A stretch of 64,000 nucleotides of DNA from Oceanisphaera sp. IT1-181 (lineage in GTDB: Bacteria > Pseudomonadota > Gammaproteobacteria > Enterobacterales > Aeromonadaceae): contig NZ_CP136856.1 in NCBI RefSeq assembly GCF_033807535.1, positions 3,490,001 through 3,554,000 of the forward strand. The letters are read 5' to 3'. The position numbers were made by a program, and so were the translations under genes. The stretch's first letter is position 1. Every line of letters starts with the position of its first letter. Positions 8,643-17,008 of the stretch are shown here, piece by piece. The notes under the pieces are model-generated. The model was not told the DNA's origin. It saw nothing but the letters and a program-made list of their open reading frames with translations, and made no database searches.

Positions 8643-9335
8643 ATGCAGATGACACCGGATGATACGCTTATGTTCACCCTCGGCAGTTGGGCGGTGAATG
8701 CCACTATCGTCAATACCTGGCTGGTGATGGCGCTGTTGGTGGTCGCATCTTGGTTGGTAACTCGTAACTTACGACCCGATGTGCCGCCCAATCGCTGGCG
8801 CACCTTATTAGAGGTGATAGTAAAGACTATTCAAGGTCAGATTGAAGAGATCAGCTTAAAGTCGGCGCGTCACGTGTTGTACTTTGCCGGCACCTTATTC
8901 TTGTTTATTGCCGTCTCTAACTTGCTGACTGTAGTGCCGGGCTTTAAGCCACCGACCTCGTCTTTATCCACCACTATGGCGTTATCGCTGTCGGTGTTGT
9001 TGGCGGTGCCGCTATTCGGCATCGCCAGTAATGGCGTTAAACACTACCTGAAAACCTTTATTCAGCCCTCTATCGTGATGCTGCCGTTTAATATAATCGG
9101 CGAATTTTCCCGTGGTATTTCTTTGGCGGTGCGCCTTTATGGCAACGTGATGAGTGGCGGCGTGATAGTGGCTATTTTGCTCAGCATAGCGCCGTTTTTC
9201 TTTCCGGTACTGATGGACATGCTGGGCTTACTGACCGGGCTTATTCAAGCGTACATTTTTGCCATTTTGGCGACCGTTTATATTTCTTCTGCTACCGAAA
9301 AATCAACCAAACCTTTGCAACAGGACTCCTTATGA
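8643..9335 (+). CDS. atpB: N-ATPase a subunit
   Basis: The membrane stator subunit, 230 residues. The essential helix is visible as GEFSRGISLAVRLYGNVMSG, containing the Arg that faces the c-ring carboxylate, and the last helices read LLTGLIQAYIFAILATVYIS. It is shorter and N-terminally different from the canonical a subunit at 20823-21602. The start at 8643 lies 20 nt after atpR; the stop overlaps atpE by 4 nt. Confidence 0.92.
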   Translation: MQMTPDDTLMFTLGSWAVNATIVNTWLVMALLVVASWLVTRNLRPDVPPNRWRTLLEVIVKTIQGQIEEISLKSARHVLYFAGTLFLFIAVSNLLTVVPGFKPPTSSLSTTMALSLSVLLAVPLFGIASNGVKHYLKTFIQPSIVMLPFNIIGEFSRGISLAVRLYGNVMSGGVIVAILLSIAPFFFPVLMDMLGLLTGLIQAYIFAILATVYISSATEKSTKPLQQDSL

Positions 9336-9616
9336 CAGATATCGCTATTATTGCCATTGCTTGTGTTTCTATCTTCACCGCCGGTATTACGGTGGCCATC
9401 GGCTCCATTGGCCCAGCACTGGGTGAAGGCCGAGCGGCAGCGTCGGCCATTGCCGCCATCGCTCAACAACCGGATGCCGCGCCTACCTTATCGCGCACCT
9501 TGTTTGTGAGTTTGGCAATGATTGAGTCTACCGCCATTTATTGTTTCGTAGTGGCGATGATTTTGATTTTCGCCAACCCGTTTTGGGATGCGGTAAAGGT
9601 CACCACAGGCGGCTAA
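9332..9616 (+). CDS. atpE: N-ATPase c subunit with Na+-type ligand set
   Basis: A 94-residue hairpin of two membrane helices. The second helix carries Glu65-Ser66-Thr67 (AMIESTAIY), and the first carries Glu32 in GPALGEG. The E-S-T motif coincides with Na+ ligands of the Ilyobacter tartaricus c subunit (which has Gln32, Glu65, Ser66); the second carboxylate in helix 1 is typical of N-ATPases. The canonical c subunit at 20532-20759 instead has a single Asp56 and no Ser/Thr after it. Na+ use is therefore likely but not certain, because a two-carboxylate site could also bind protons. Confidence 0.93.
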   Translation: MTDIAIIAIACVSIFTAGITVAIGSIGPALGEGRAAASAIAAIAQQPDAAPTLSRTLFVSLAMIESTAIYCFVVAMILIFANPFWDAVKVTTGG

Positions 9617-9641
9617 CTTTTTTAATTAGTAAGGTAACAAG

Positions 9642-10376
9642 ATGTCCATTGATTGGATCACCGTACTAGCGCAAATGGCTAACTTTTTACTGTTAGTCTG
9701 GCTGCTAAAACGCTTTCTTTATCGGCCTATCCTCGATGGCATAGATGCCCGAGAAGCCGAGATTGCCAAACGCATGGCCGAAGCGGGCATTGCCGAGCAA
9801 CAAGCTAACACCGTTAAGGCAGAGTACCAGCGCCAGCAAGCACAGTTACATGAAGATAAAGAACTGCTGGTTACCGATGCACTAAATAATACCAAGGCAC
9901 AACGAGATGCCTTATTAAGCGAGGCACGCGCCAAGCTTGAGCAAGAACAACAAGACTGGCAGCGCTTTTTAAGCGCCGAGCGCGCAAAGTTTAGCCAACA
10001 ATTGCAGCGTAATGGCGAACAGGCGTTGTTAACGCTCACCCGTAAGGCCTTACATGACTTGGCAGATGAAAGTCTGGAAGCCGCTATCGTGCGCCATGTG
10101 GGCAAGCGGCTGGCGCCCTTGGCCAGCGACTTAATTGATGCGGCTGGCGATACAGACCAAGCGCAAGCCTGCACCCGCGAGCCCTTGAGCTTGACCGATC
10201 AAGACCAATTACGCACCGATCTTAAACAACTGCTGCCGCAACTTACCTTAAGCTTTATCTCCGACGCCGAACAAGCGGCCGGTTTAATACTGCGGGTGGG
10301 CGGCGCGCAAGTGGCCTGGACTCTGGATAGTTACACCGATGAACTGGAAAACCAGTTAAGTAAACGCCATGAATAA
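9642..10376 (+). CDS. atpF: N-ATPase b subunit with delta-like C-terminus
   Basis: 244 residues against 156 for the canonical b subunit. It has one N-terminal membrane helix (VLAQMANFLLLVWLLKRFLY), a long charged coiled coil, and an extra C-terminal region of about 60 residues. That region (LSFISDAEQAAGLILRVGG, then a Ser-x4-Leu-x2-Leu pattern) resembles the C-terminal domain of the delta subunit. No separate atpH exists in this operon, so this protein probably does both jobs, joining stator and catalytic head. The stop overlaps atpA by 8 nt. Confidence 0.88.
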   Translation: MSIDWITVLAQMANFLLLVWLLKRFLYRPILDGIDAREAEIAKRMAEAGIAEQQANTVKAEYQRQQAQLHEDKELLVTDALNNTKAQRDALLSEARAKLEQEQQDWQRFLSAERAKFSQQLQRNGEQALLTLTRKALHDLADESLEAAIVRHVGKRLAPLASDLIDAAGDTDQAQACTREPLSLTDQDQLRTDLKQLLPQLTLSFISDAEQAAGLILRVGGAQVAWTLDSYTDELENQLSKRHE

Positions 10377-12006
10377 TTCTTCAACGTTAACTAATAACTT
10401 ATCTGACGCCGTATCTAGCCACTTATCTAGCAAAGAGGATGATGCACAGTTTGCTCACTGGCTCGATAGCTTGGCCGACGTGCCCACGCCAGCACCGGTG
10501 ATCACCGAAGTGGGCAAGGTAAGCGAAGTGGGCGATGGTATCGCTATCGTTTCTGGACTGGCGCGCGCACTTGCAGACGAATTATTGCTGTTTGACTGTG
10601 GTGTGCTGGGTATAGTGCTGGATCTTGAGCCCGACCGCTTAGGCGTAATTTTATTAGGCCCCTCGGAGTTGATCAATTTAGGCGAACCGGTACGGCGCAC
10701 GCGCAAAGTAGTGAGTGTGCCGGTAGGCAGCGCCTTGTTAGGCCGAGTAGTGGATGCCATGGGCCGACCAAAAGATGGCTTAGGCAACATTGCCACCACA
10801 TTAATACAGCCTATAGAAGCGCAAGCGCCGGGTATTTTAAGCCGTTCGGCCATCGCACGGCCCTTGGCGAGTGGTATGACCGCCATCGATGCGGCCATTC
10901 CGGTGGGCATGGGCCAGCGCCAGCTAATTATTGGTGACCGCCAAACCGGTAAAACCTCACTCGCAGTGGATGCCATTCTTAATCAGGCCAATACCGACGT
11001 GGTCTGTATTTATTGTGCCATTGGCCAGCGCGGCGATGCGGTAGCGCGCGTGATCCGTGCCCTTGAGCAGGGCAATATGCTGGCGCGCAGTATAGTTATG
11101 GCCGCCGGTGATGAAGAAGCGCCGGGCTTGGCTTACATAGCTCCCTATGCGGCCATGACCATGGCCGAGCACTTTTGTCAGCAGGGCAAAGATGTACTGA
11201 TTATCTTCGATGATATGACCCACCATGCTCGGGCCTACCGCGAGCTATCACTCTTGCTACGTCGCCCACCGGGTCGTGAAGCCTTTCCTGGCGATATCTT
11301 TTATGTGCATGCTCGCTTACTGGAGCGCGCCGGACAGTTCACCCAAGAGGCGGGTGGCGGCTCCATTACCGCGTTACCGGTAGTAGAAACTCAAGCCGAA
11401 AACTTATCGGCTTATATCCCCACTAACTTGATCTCCATTACCGATGGTCAAATCTATCTCTCGCCACGCTTAGTGCGTAAAAACCAGTTTCCGGCGGTGG
11501 ACTTGGGCTTATCGGTGTCACGAGTCGGCGGTAAGGCGCAAGAGCCGGCACTCAGAGGCGTGGCCGGTAACTTACGGGTCACCTTGTCGCAGTTTGAAGA
11601 GTTAGAAGACTTTGCCCGCTTTGGTACCCGCTTAGACGATGCCACCAAGGCGCGCTTAACCCGTGGCGCGGCGGTGCGTAACTCCTTGCGCCAAGCGGAG
11701 CGGGATCCGCAATCGGTGCTGGAGCAATTAGCCGTGCTAATTTCTGCCATGGCTGGGGTGTTTGATAGCTTAAGTGAAACTGTCGCCAGTGCCGCCATGC
11801 AGCAAGTACGCAGGACGGCATTGCAACAATTACCGGAGGTGGCGCAACGCGTGGCGGCCAATCAAGCCCTCGACGAACACCATCATCAAGGGATCCTGGC
11901 CATGGCCCGAGCCGTGGTTGAGCAGATGCGTATTGAGAGTAATGAGGCGGCAGCGGGCACGGATATAGACCAGCCAACCTGCCTGACCACTAAAAGGAGT
12001 GAATAA
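10369..12006 (+). CDS. atpA: N-ATPase alpha subunit
   Basis: A nucleotide-binding, non-catalytic subunit of 545 residues: Walker A IIGDRQTGKTSLAVDAI, LLLRRPPGREAFPGDIF, and an Arg-finger region ISVSRVGGK-like stretch (LSVSRVGGKAQEPALRG). It is longer than the canonical alpha (513) because of a polar N-terminal extension and a C-terminal tail. The terminal codons overlap atpG by 1 nt (TAATG). Confidence 0.93.
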   Translation: MNNSSTLTNNLSDAVSSHLSSKEDDAQFAHWLDSLADVPTPAPVITEVGKVSEVGDGIAIVSGLARALADELLLFDCGVLGIVLDLEPDRLGVILLGPSELINLGEPVRRTRKVVSVPVGSALLGRVVDAMGRPKDGLGNIATTLIQPIEAQAPGILSRSAIARPLASGMTAIDAAIPVGMGQRQLIIGDRQTGKTSLAVDAILNQANTDVVCIYCAIGQRGDAVARVIRALEQGNMLARSIVMAAGDEEAPGLAYIAPYAAMTMAEHFCQQGKDVLIIFDDMTHHARAYRELSLLLRRPPGREAFPGDIFYVHARLLERAGQFTQEAGGGSITALPVVETQAENLSAYIPTNLISITDGQIYLSPRLVRKNQFPAVDLGLSVSRVGGKAQEPALRGVAGNLRVTLSQFEELEDFARFGTRLDDATKARLTRGAAVRNSLRQAERDPQSVLEQLAVLISAMAGVFDSLSETVASAAMQQVRRTALQQLPEVAQRVAANQALDEHHHQGILAMARAVVEQMRIESNEAAAGTDIDQPTCLTTKRSE

Positions 12007-12935
12007 TGGCGCAGACGCTGGAGTTTCTCACTCGACAACAGGCTACGCTGACCAGTATTCGCAGCATAGTGCACACCATGAAGACGCTGTCGGCGATTAA
12101 TGCCAGCCCCTACGAGCAAGCGGCACAAGCGATTGCTGAATATCGACACACCTTAGTGCAAGGCTTTGCCGCCTTTGCTTATCGCACCGGACCCTTACAG
12201 ACCGGCCCTTTGCAAAGTTCAACGACGCAAATTAGCCAACAACTGTTGGTGGTCTTTGGCTCGGATCACGGCTTATGTGGCGGCTACAATGAACTGCTGG
12301 CCGAGCAGGTGCATCAATATGCTATTGAGATTGAGCAGGGCCTTAAACATGAGCTAGATCTTAAACATAAGCCGCAGCCGCTCACCTTATTGTGCGTGGG
12401 CGCGCAAATGAGCGATGCCTTACAAGCACGAGGCTTAATTCCCGAGGCCGTGCTGCTGCCGCCCGCTTCCGCCGATGGCATTGGCCGGCTGGCCACCGAG
12501 CTAGTGACACGTATCGAAGCCTTTAGTCAGGCTAAGGGTTTACATAGCTCTACCGTCAATAGCACGGCAGTCGGCTTAGCCTTTACTCAAAGAGCCGAGC
12601 ATCATCTGCGGGATCCGCATATTCAGGCGTTATTGCCATTGGATCCCAGCTTATTAGCTCGGCCAAAACGCTGGGATTCGCGATCCTTACCGGATTACAA
12701 TTTGCCGCCCGACACCTTATTGTCGGCACTGCTGCGTAATTACTTATTTGCCAGCATCTTTGGCGCCGCCGCAGAAGCCATGGTCACCGAAAATGCCGCG
12801 CGGCTGGCGCTAATGCAACAAGCTGAGCAATCGGTGGATGAGCGTTTAGAAGAAGTAAAAGGCGAGCTAAACTACGTGCGACAAACAGACATCACCAACG
12901 AGCTGATGGATGTGATTATTGGGCATTTGGAATAA
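12006..12935 (+). CDS. atpG: N-ATPase gamma subunit
   Basis: Central rotor shaft, 309 residues. The N-terminal helix (LEFLTRQQATLTSIRSIVHT, then MKTLSAINASPYEQA) and the C-terminal helix (MVTENAARLALMQQAEQSVD, then YVRQTDITNELMDVI) show the long antiparallel coiled coil of gamma, with FGSDHGLCGGYNE between them. Divergence from the canonical gamma at 17009-17869 is large. It is the last gene of the operon; no clear intrinsic terminator was seen after it. Confidence 0.9.
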   Translation: MAQTLEFLTRQQATLTSIRSIVHTMKTLSAINASPYEQAAQAIAEYRHTLVQGFAAFAYRTGPLQTGPLQSSTTQISQQLLVVFGSDHGLCGGYNELLAEQVHQYAIEIEQGLKHELDLKHKPQPLTLLCVGAQMSDALQARGLIPEAVLLPPASADGIGRLATELVTRIEAFSQAKGLHSSTVNSTAVGLAFTQRAEHHLRDPHIQALLPLDPSLLARPKRWDSRSLPDYNLPPDTLLSALLRNYLFASIFGAAAEAMVTENAARLALMQQAEQSVDERLEEVKGELNYVRQTDITNELMDVIIGHLE

Positions 12936-12988
12936 GAGCAGCGCCGAGCGCCCAGCACCAAGCGCCTAGCTAAAGACAAACAGGTATT

Positions 12989-13031
12989 TTGTAGGCGAAC
13001 GCTTGCTCTCGCATTACGCCGCAGGTGGAAC
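12989..13031 (+). repeat. REP-like element, copy 1
   Basis: It reads TTGTAGGCGAACGCTTGCTC followed by TCGCATTACGCCGC. A near-identical copy lies at 29173-29216. The TGTAGG start and internal GC-rich dyad resemble pseudomonad REP sequences. Confidence 0.65.
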
Positions 13032-13113
13032 TATTTAAACATCACACCAAAACACTTTTGCCACGGAAGAACACGGAAAAATAGGGATCAGCTCTGAAAG
13101 ATACCTTAATGGG

Positions 13114-13288
13114 TACCTGATTACTTATGAACCTCAGCTATTATGCGCCCTGTTTCAGTTTGTTCTTTTGTAGCTGCCGGTCTGGCTCCAAGGTCAAATG
13201 GTCTGGGTTTTGTAGCAGCCAATTCATTCGGCTGGCCAGCTTTGCTGGCTGTTACTGAGGTTTAGATTTAAACCAAAACATAAAACCG
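13114..13288 (+). repeat. Dispersed intergenic repeat A, copy 1
   Basis: About 175 bp that aligns with the reverse complement of 43685-43822. Shared blocks include TATGAACCTCAGC, TTTGTTCTTT-like TGTAGCTGCC, GCTGGCTGTTACTGAGG and TTTAGATTTAAACC. Copy 1 has an extra block of about 40 bp (around 13183-13224) that partly duplicates the neighbouring TTTGTAGCnGCC. Confidence 0.8.
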
Positions 13289-13530
13289 AGCCGAATAAAT
13301 TGGCTCCTACAAGAGAATAGGCGTGAGTCACTCTGTAAGTTATTGAATTTGTTCATTAATAACTATTGAGATATGGCTGATCATTATGGGTAATCAGGAA
13401 TGGGTAAGAGCCAAACCAGCGGCGTCGATATTCAGATACTACACGAATGTAGTCGCGCGCTTTAGCCGCGAAAGCCTGCACAGCAGGATCTCGCTTTTGG
13501 GCTTTCACTGGTAGGCGAACACTGCTAGTA

Positions 13531-13573
13531 CATAAAAAACGCGGCGGTGAAATTCACAGCCGCGTTTTTTATG
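13531..13573 (-). terminator. Terminator of glmU
   Basis: Perfect 15-bp arms (CATAAAAAACGCGGC and its complement) around a 13-nt loop. On the - strand a GC stem is followed by a run of T, a standard intrinsic terminator 45 nt after the glmU stop; the A/T symmetry could make it bidirectional. Confidence 0.88.
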
Positions 13574-13617
13574 TTTCACATACAGCGTATCGCGTAAAGC
13601 GTATGGCTGCTTTTAAG

Positions 13618-14976
13618 CTATTTCTTCACGGGTCTTGGCCAGTTCTTAATATGGCGCTGGGGGACGCGGGTGATCACCAGCTCATTTTCAGCCACGTCTT
13701 TGGTGACGGTTGAACCCGCACCCAAGGTGGCGTTTTTACCGATACGCACTGGAGCCACAAGCTGAGTATCGGAACCGACGAACACGCCGTCTTCGATGAT
13801 AGTTTGAAACTTGTTTACGCCATCGTAGTTACAGGTAATGGTGCCGGCACCAATATTCACACCGTCGCCAATTTCGGCATCACCTAAGTAGCTTAAATGC
13901 CCAGCTTTGGAGCCTTTGCCGAGGCGGGTGTTTTTGATTTCCACGAAGTTACCCACGTGAGCATCTGCACTTAATACCGCACCTGGGCGTAAACGCGCAA
14001 ACGGGCCGGCAGAGCTGGCACGGCCTAACTCGGCTTGTTCGATAATGGAATAGGGCTTAATCACGGCATCATCACCAATCACGCAGTCTTTCAGGATGGC
14101 GCCGGCACCAATAACCACGCGGTTACCTAAAGTTACCTTACCTTCGATAATGACGTTCACATCTATGGTCACTTCTTCACCCACCGTTAGCTCACCGCGT
14201 AAGTCGAAACGAGCTGGGTCCAGCAAGGTCACGCCATCACGCATTAAGCGCTCTGCCTGCATTTTTTGATAAGCACGCTCTAAACCGGCCAGCTGTACTC
14301 GGTCGTTGGCACCTTCCACCTCGGCGGTGCTGGCAGGGTGCACGGTGGCAATTTCACAGCCGTCTTGATGGGCCATGGCGAAGATATCGGTCAGGTAATA
14401 TTCACCCTGGGAGTTATTGTTATTCAAGGCAGCCAACCAGCGCTTTAATAAACCTGCTTCGGCAACCAGCACGCCGGTATTCACTTCGTTAATCAGCAAC
14501 TGCTCGGCGTTAGCATCTTTCTGCTCAACTATGCCTACTACCTTGCCATGCTCGCGCACGATACGACCGTAACCGCTGGGGTTATCCAACTTTACCGTTA
14601 ACAGGCCCACGCCGCCCACTGGCTTGGCGGTCAACAGCGCCTTTAAGGTATCTGGCTGTAATAACGGCGTATCGCCATAGAGCACTAATACATTATCGTT
14701 ATCGGCAATTTCAGGTAATGCCACTGCCACCGCATGGCCGGTGCCTAGCTGTTCTGCCTGATGCACCCAGCTTAAATCTGCGTTAGTAATACGCGCTTTT
14801 AATTGCTCGGCACCGTGGCCATATACCAAGTGAATGCCGTCTACCGCACAGGCTTGAGCTGCCGCTATCACATGGCTCACCATGGGACGGTTTGCCACCG
14901 GATGCAGCACCTTAGGTAAAGAAGAACGCATACGGGTGCCTTTACCCGCCGCTAAGATCACAGCCTGTGTTGTCAT
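13618..14976 (-). CDS. glmU: Bifunctional GlcNAc-1-P uridyltransferase / GlcN-1-P acetyltransferase
   Basis: A cytoplasmic enzyme of 452 residues making UDP-GlcNAc for peptidoglycan and lipid A. The N-terminal pyrophosphorylase domain has LAAGKGTRMRSSLPKVLHP and YGDTPLL; the C-terminal left-handed beta-helix has hexapeptide repeats with NFVEIKNTRLGKGSKAGHLS and GAGTITCNYDG, ending in a basic tail (RVPQRHIKNWPRPVKK). The start at 14976 (MTTQAVILAAG) matches the family; a frame extending to 15057 would run through an intergenic repeat and is rejected. It has its own terminator and follows the H+-ATPase operon in the same direction. Confidence 0.97.
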   Translation of the reverse strand: MTTQAVILAAGKGTRMRSSLPKVLHPVANRPMVSHVIAAAQACAVDGIHLVYGHGAEQLKARITNADLSWVHQAEQLGTGHAVAVALPEIADNDNVLVLYGDTPLLQPDTLKALLTAKPVGGVGLLTVKLDNPSGYGRIVREHGKVVGIVEQKDANAEQLLINEVNTGVLVAEAGLLKRWLAALNNNNSQGEYYLTDIFAMAHQDGCEIATVHPASTAEVEGANDRVQLAGLERAYQKMQAERLMRDGVTLLDPARFDLRGELTVGEEVTIDVNVIIEGKVTLGNRVVIGAGAILKDCVIGDDAVIKPYSIIEQAELGRASSAGPFARLRPGAVLSADAHVGNFVEIKNTRLGKGSKAGHLSYLGDAEIGDGVNIGAGTITCNYDGVNKFQTIIEDGVFVGSDTQLVAPVRIGKNATLGAGSTVTKDVAENELVITRVPQRHIKNWPRPVKK

Positions 14977-14992
14977 TGGATTTATTACCTTA

Positions 14993-15073
14993 TGTGAGGC
15001 GTAAATAGTGAGGAGTGAGGTGTAAATACGCGGCAGGCTCTCCACCTTACGCTTCACACCTCTCGCCTCACTT
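14993..15073. repeat. Dispersed imperfect inverted repeat E, copy 1
   Basis: GTGAGGCG/GAGTGAGGTGTAAA on one side and ACCTTACGCTTCACACCTC with CGCCTCAC on the other form a loose dyad upstream of glmU. A related element lies at 40275-40370 upstream of pyrC. Confidence 0.55.
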
Positions 15074-15102
15074 GATTTAAGCCATTTTGGTTTTTTTGTA
15101 AA

Positions 15103-15130
15103 AAAAAAGCGACCCTAAGGTCGCTTTTTT
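15103..15130 (-). terminator. Terminator of the H+-ATPase operon
   Basis: AAAAAAGCGACC, 4-nt loop, GGTCGCTTTTTT. It sits 21 nt after the atpC stop on the - strand and is followed by a T-run, so it should terminate the canonical atp operon before glmU. Confidence 0.9.
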
Positions 15131-15150
15131 ACGCGCGAGTAATACGCACG

Positions 15151-15567
15151 TTATCTTTTCAGCAACCGCAACACGCGCAGTTGTGCCATGGCGCGAGCCA
15201 GATCGGCGGCCGCTTCGGCATAGTTCACATCATGAGAGGAACTTTGCAACTTAGCTTCTGCCGCTCGTTTGGCTTCTTCAGCCTTGGCTAAGTCCAGATC
15301 TTCGGCGCGAATAGCAGTGTCGGCTAATACTTTGACACTGCTGTTCTGTACTTCCAACATACCGCCAGAAACATACAGAACTTCTTGTTGACCAGACTCA
15401 GTGACATATTGCACTAGGCCTGGACGAATCGATGTCAACAAGGGGGCATGTCCGTAACGGATCCCCAATTCACCCTCAGAGCCGGAAACCGTGACCGCTT
15501 GCACAATGCCAGAGAATAAAGACTCTTCGGCACTGACAATGTCGAGATGAAAGCGAAAATTGCTCAT
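15151..15567 (-). CDS. atpC: F1Fo ATP synthase epsilon subunit
   Basis: 138 residues, normal for epsilon. The N-terminal barrel shows FHLDIVSAEESLFSGIVQAV, GELGIRYGHAPLL and the beta-strand YVSGGMLEVQNSSV; the C-terminal helices are Ala/Glu/Arg-rich and can inhibit hydrolysis in this family. Last gene of the canonical operon, 18 nt after atpD, followed by a terminator. Confidence 0.96.
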   Translation of the reverse strand: MSNFRFHLDIVSAEESLFSGIVQAVTVSGSEGELGIRYGHAPLLTSIRPGLVQYVTESGQQEVLYVSGGMLEVQNSSVKVLADTAIRAEDLDLAKAEEAKRAAEAKLQSSSHDVNYAEAAADLARAMAQLRVLRLLKR

Positions 15568-15585
15568 CAGGTTCTCCTTCGCGGC

Positions 15586-16974
15586 TTACAGCTTCTTGGC
15601 TTTCTCGACGGCTTCGTCGATTGAACCAACCATGTAGAACGCCTGCTCTGGCAACGAGTCGTAATCACCGTCTAAAATACCTTTAAAACCACTAATGGTA
15701 TCTTTCAATGACACGTACTTGCCCGGTGCACCGGTAAATACTTCTGCCACGAAGAAAGGCTGAGACAGGAAACGCTCGATTTTACGGGCGCGAGATACGG
15801 TTTGCTTGTCGTCTTCTGACAGCTCATCCATACCTAAGATGGCGATGATGTCTTTCAGCTCTTTATAACGCTGTAACACAGTCTGAACGCCACGGGCTAC
15901 CGCGTAATGCTCTTCACCCACAACCTGTGGATCCAGCTGACGGCTGGTTGAGTCCAACGGATCAACGGCTGGGTAGATACCCAAAGCAGCAATCTGACGG
16001 CTCAATACTACGGTCGCATCTAAGTGAGCAAACGTAGTAGCAGGTGACGGATCCGTCAAGTCATCCGCAGGTACGTATACCGCCTGCACAGACGTGATAG
16101 AACCTGTCTTGGTTGAAGTGATACGCTCTTGCAGGATACCCATCTCTTCAGCCAGTGTTGGCTGATAACCTACTGCGGAAGGCATACGGCCCAGCAGTGC
16201 AGATACTTCAGTACCGGCCAAGGTGTAACGATAGATATTATCTACGAAGAACAGTACGTCACGGCCTTCATCACGGAATTTTTCCGCCATGGTCAGACCG
16301 GTCAGTGCTACGCGCAAACGGTTTCCTGGTGGCTCGTTCATCTGACCGTATACCAGCGATACCTTATCGATAACGTTAGAATCAGTCATCTCGTGATAGA
16401 AGTCGTTACCTTCACGAGTACGCTCACCCACACCGGCGAATACAGAGTAACCACTGTGCTCGATGGCGATGTTACGGATAAGTTCCATCATGTTTACGGT
16501 TTTGCCTACACCGGCACCACCGAACAGACCTACTTTACCGCCTTTGGCGAACGGACAAACCAAGTCGATAACCTTGATGCCGGTCTCTAACAACTCAGAG
16601 CTGTTTGACTGCTCTTCGTAGGTAGGAGCTGAACGGTGGATAGACCAACGCTCTTCTTCACCGATAGGACCTTTCTCGTCGATTGGGTTACCCAGCACGT
16701 CCATGATACGACCCAACGTCGAAACACCTACTGGTACTTTGATTGGGTTGTTGGTGCGCTCAATTTCTAGCCCACGGCGCAAGCCGTCGGAAGAACCCAT
16801 AACGATACAGCGTACAACGCCGCCGCCAATTTGCTGTTGCACTTCCAGGACGATGCCCTGGCTTTGGCCTTCAGTCGTGATCTTCAGCGCTTCATAAACG
16901 CGAGGAACTCCATCTTGCGGGAATTCCACGTCTACTACGGCGCCGATGATTTGGACTATGATACCCTTACTCAT
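15586..16974 (-). CDS. atpD: F1Fo ATP synthase beta subunit
   Basis: A catalytic subunit of 462 residues: Walker A GLFGGAGVGKTVNMMELI, GERTREGNDFYHEM, the Walker B region DVLFFVDNIYRYTLAGTEVS, and GRMPSAVGYQPTL. The start at 16974 gives MSKGIIVQIIGAVVDVEFP; an upstream extension to 17040 runs back towards atpG and has no support. Codon choice is strongly biased, as expected for a highly expressed gene. Confidence 0.97.
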   Translation of the reverse strand: MSKGIIVQIIGAVVDVEFPQDGVPRVYEALKITTEGQSQGIVLEVQQQIGGGVVRCIVMGSSDGLRRGLEIERTNNPIKVPVGVSTLGRIMDVLGNPIDEKGPIGEEERWSIHRSAPTYEEQSNSSELLETGIKVIDLVCPFAKGGKVGLFGGAGVGKTVNMMELIRNIAIEHSGYSVFAGVGERTREGNDFYHEMTDSNVIDKVSLVYGQMNEPPGNRLRVALTGLTMAEKFRDEGRDVLFFVDNIYRYTLAGTEVSALLGRMPSAVGYQPTLAEEMGILQERITSTKTGSITSVQAVYVPADDLTDPSPATTFAHLDATVVLSRQIAALGIYPAVDPLDSTSRQLDPQVVGEEHYAVARGVQTVLQRYKELKDIIAILGMDELSEDDKQTVSRARKIERFLSQPFFVAEVFTGAPGKYVSLKDTISGFKGILDGDYDSLPEQAFYMVGSIDEAVEKAKKL

Positions 16975-17008
16975 GTCGAATCCTCTAAACCTTTGAATAC
17001 CCTTGCCT

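Larger units (their letters stand above)
12936..13533. other. Gene-free, repeat-rich spacer after the N-ATPase operon
   Basis: No credible gene is present. It holds, in order, a GCGCC-rich repeat (about 12937-12977), a REP-like element (12989-13031) and a long dispersed repeat (13114-13288) with a reverse-complement relative near 43.7 kb. A stretch at 13390-13500 shares only short words with 51.9 kb. The spacer separates the N-ATPase operon from the convergent glmU. Confidence 0.75.

Noticed and set aside
10455..11861. Several long - strand frames across the N-ATPase alpha gene
   Set aside because: They are shadows of atpA with low-complexity composition, no start signals and no family motifs.
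13390..13520. Possible small gene in the spacer before glmU
   Set aside because: No frame has a start with a ribosome binding site; the sequence consists of repeat fragments.
16129..16590. Open frame of 153 codons on the + strand inside atpD
   Set aside because: It is antisense to the highly conserved beta subunit and reflects its codon bias.
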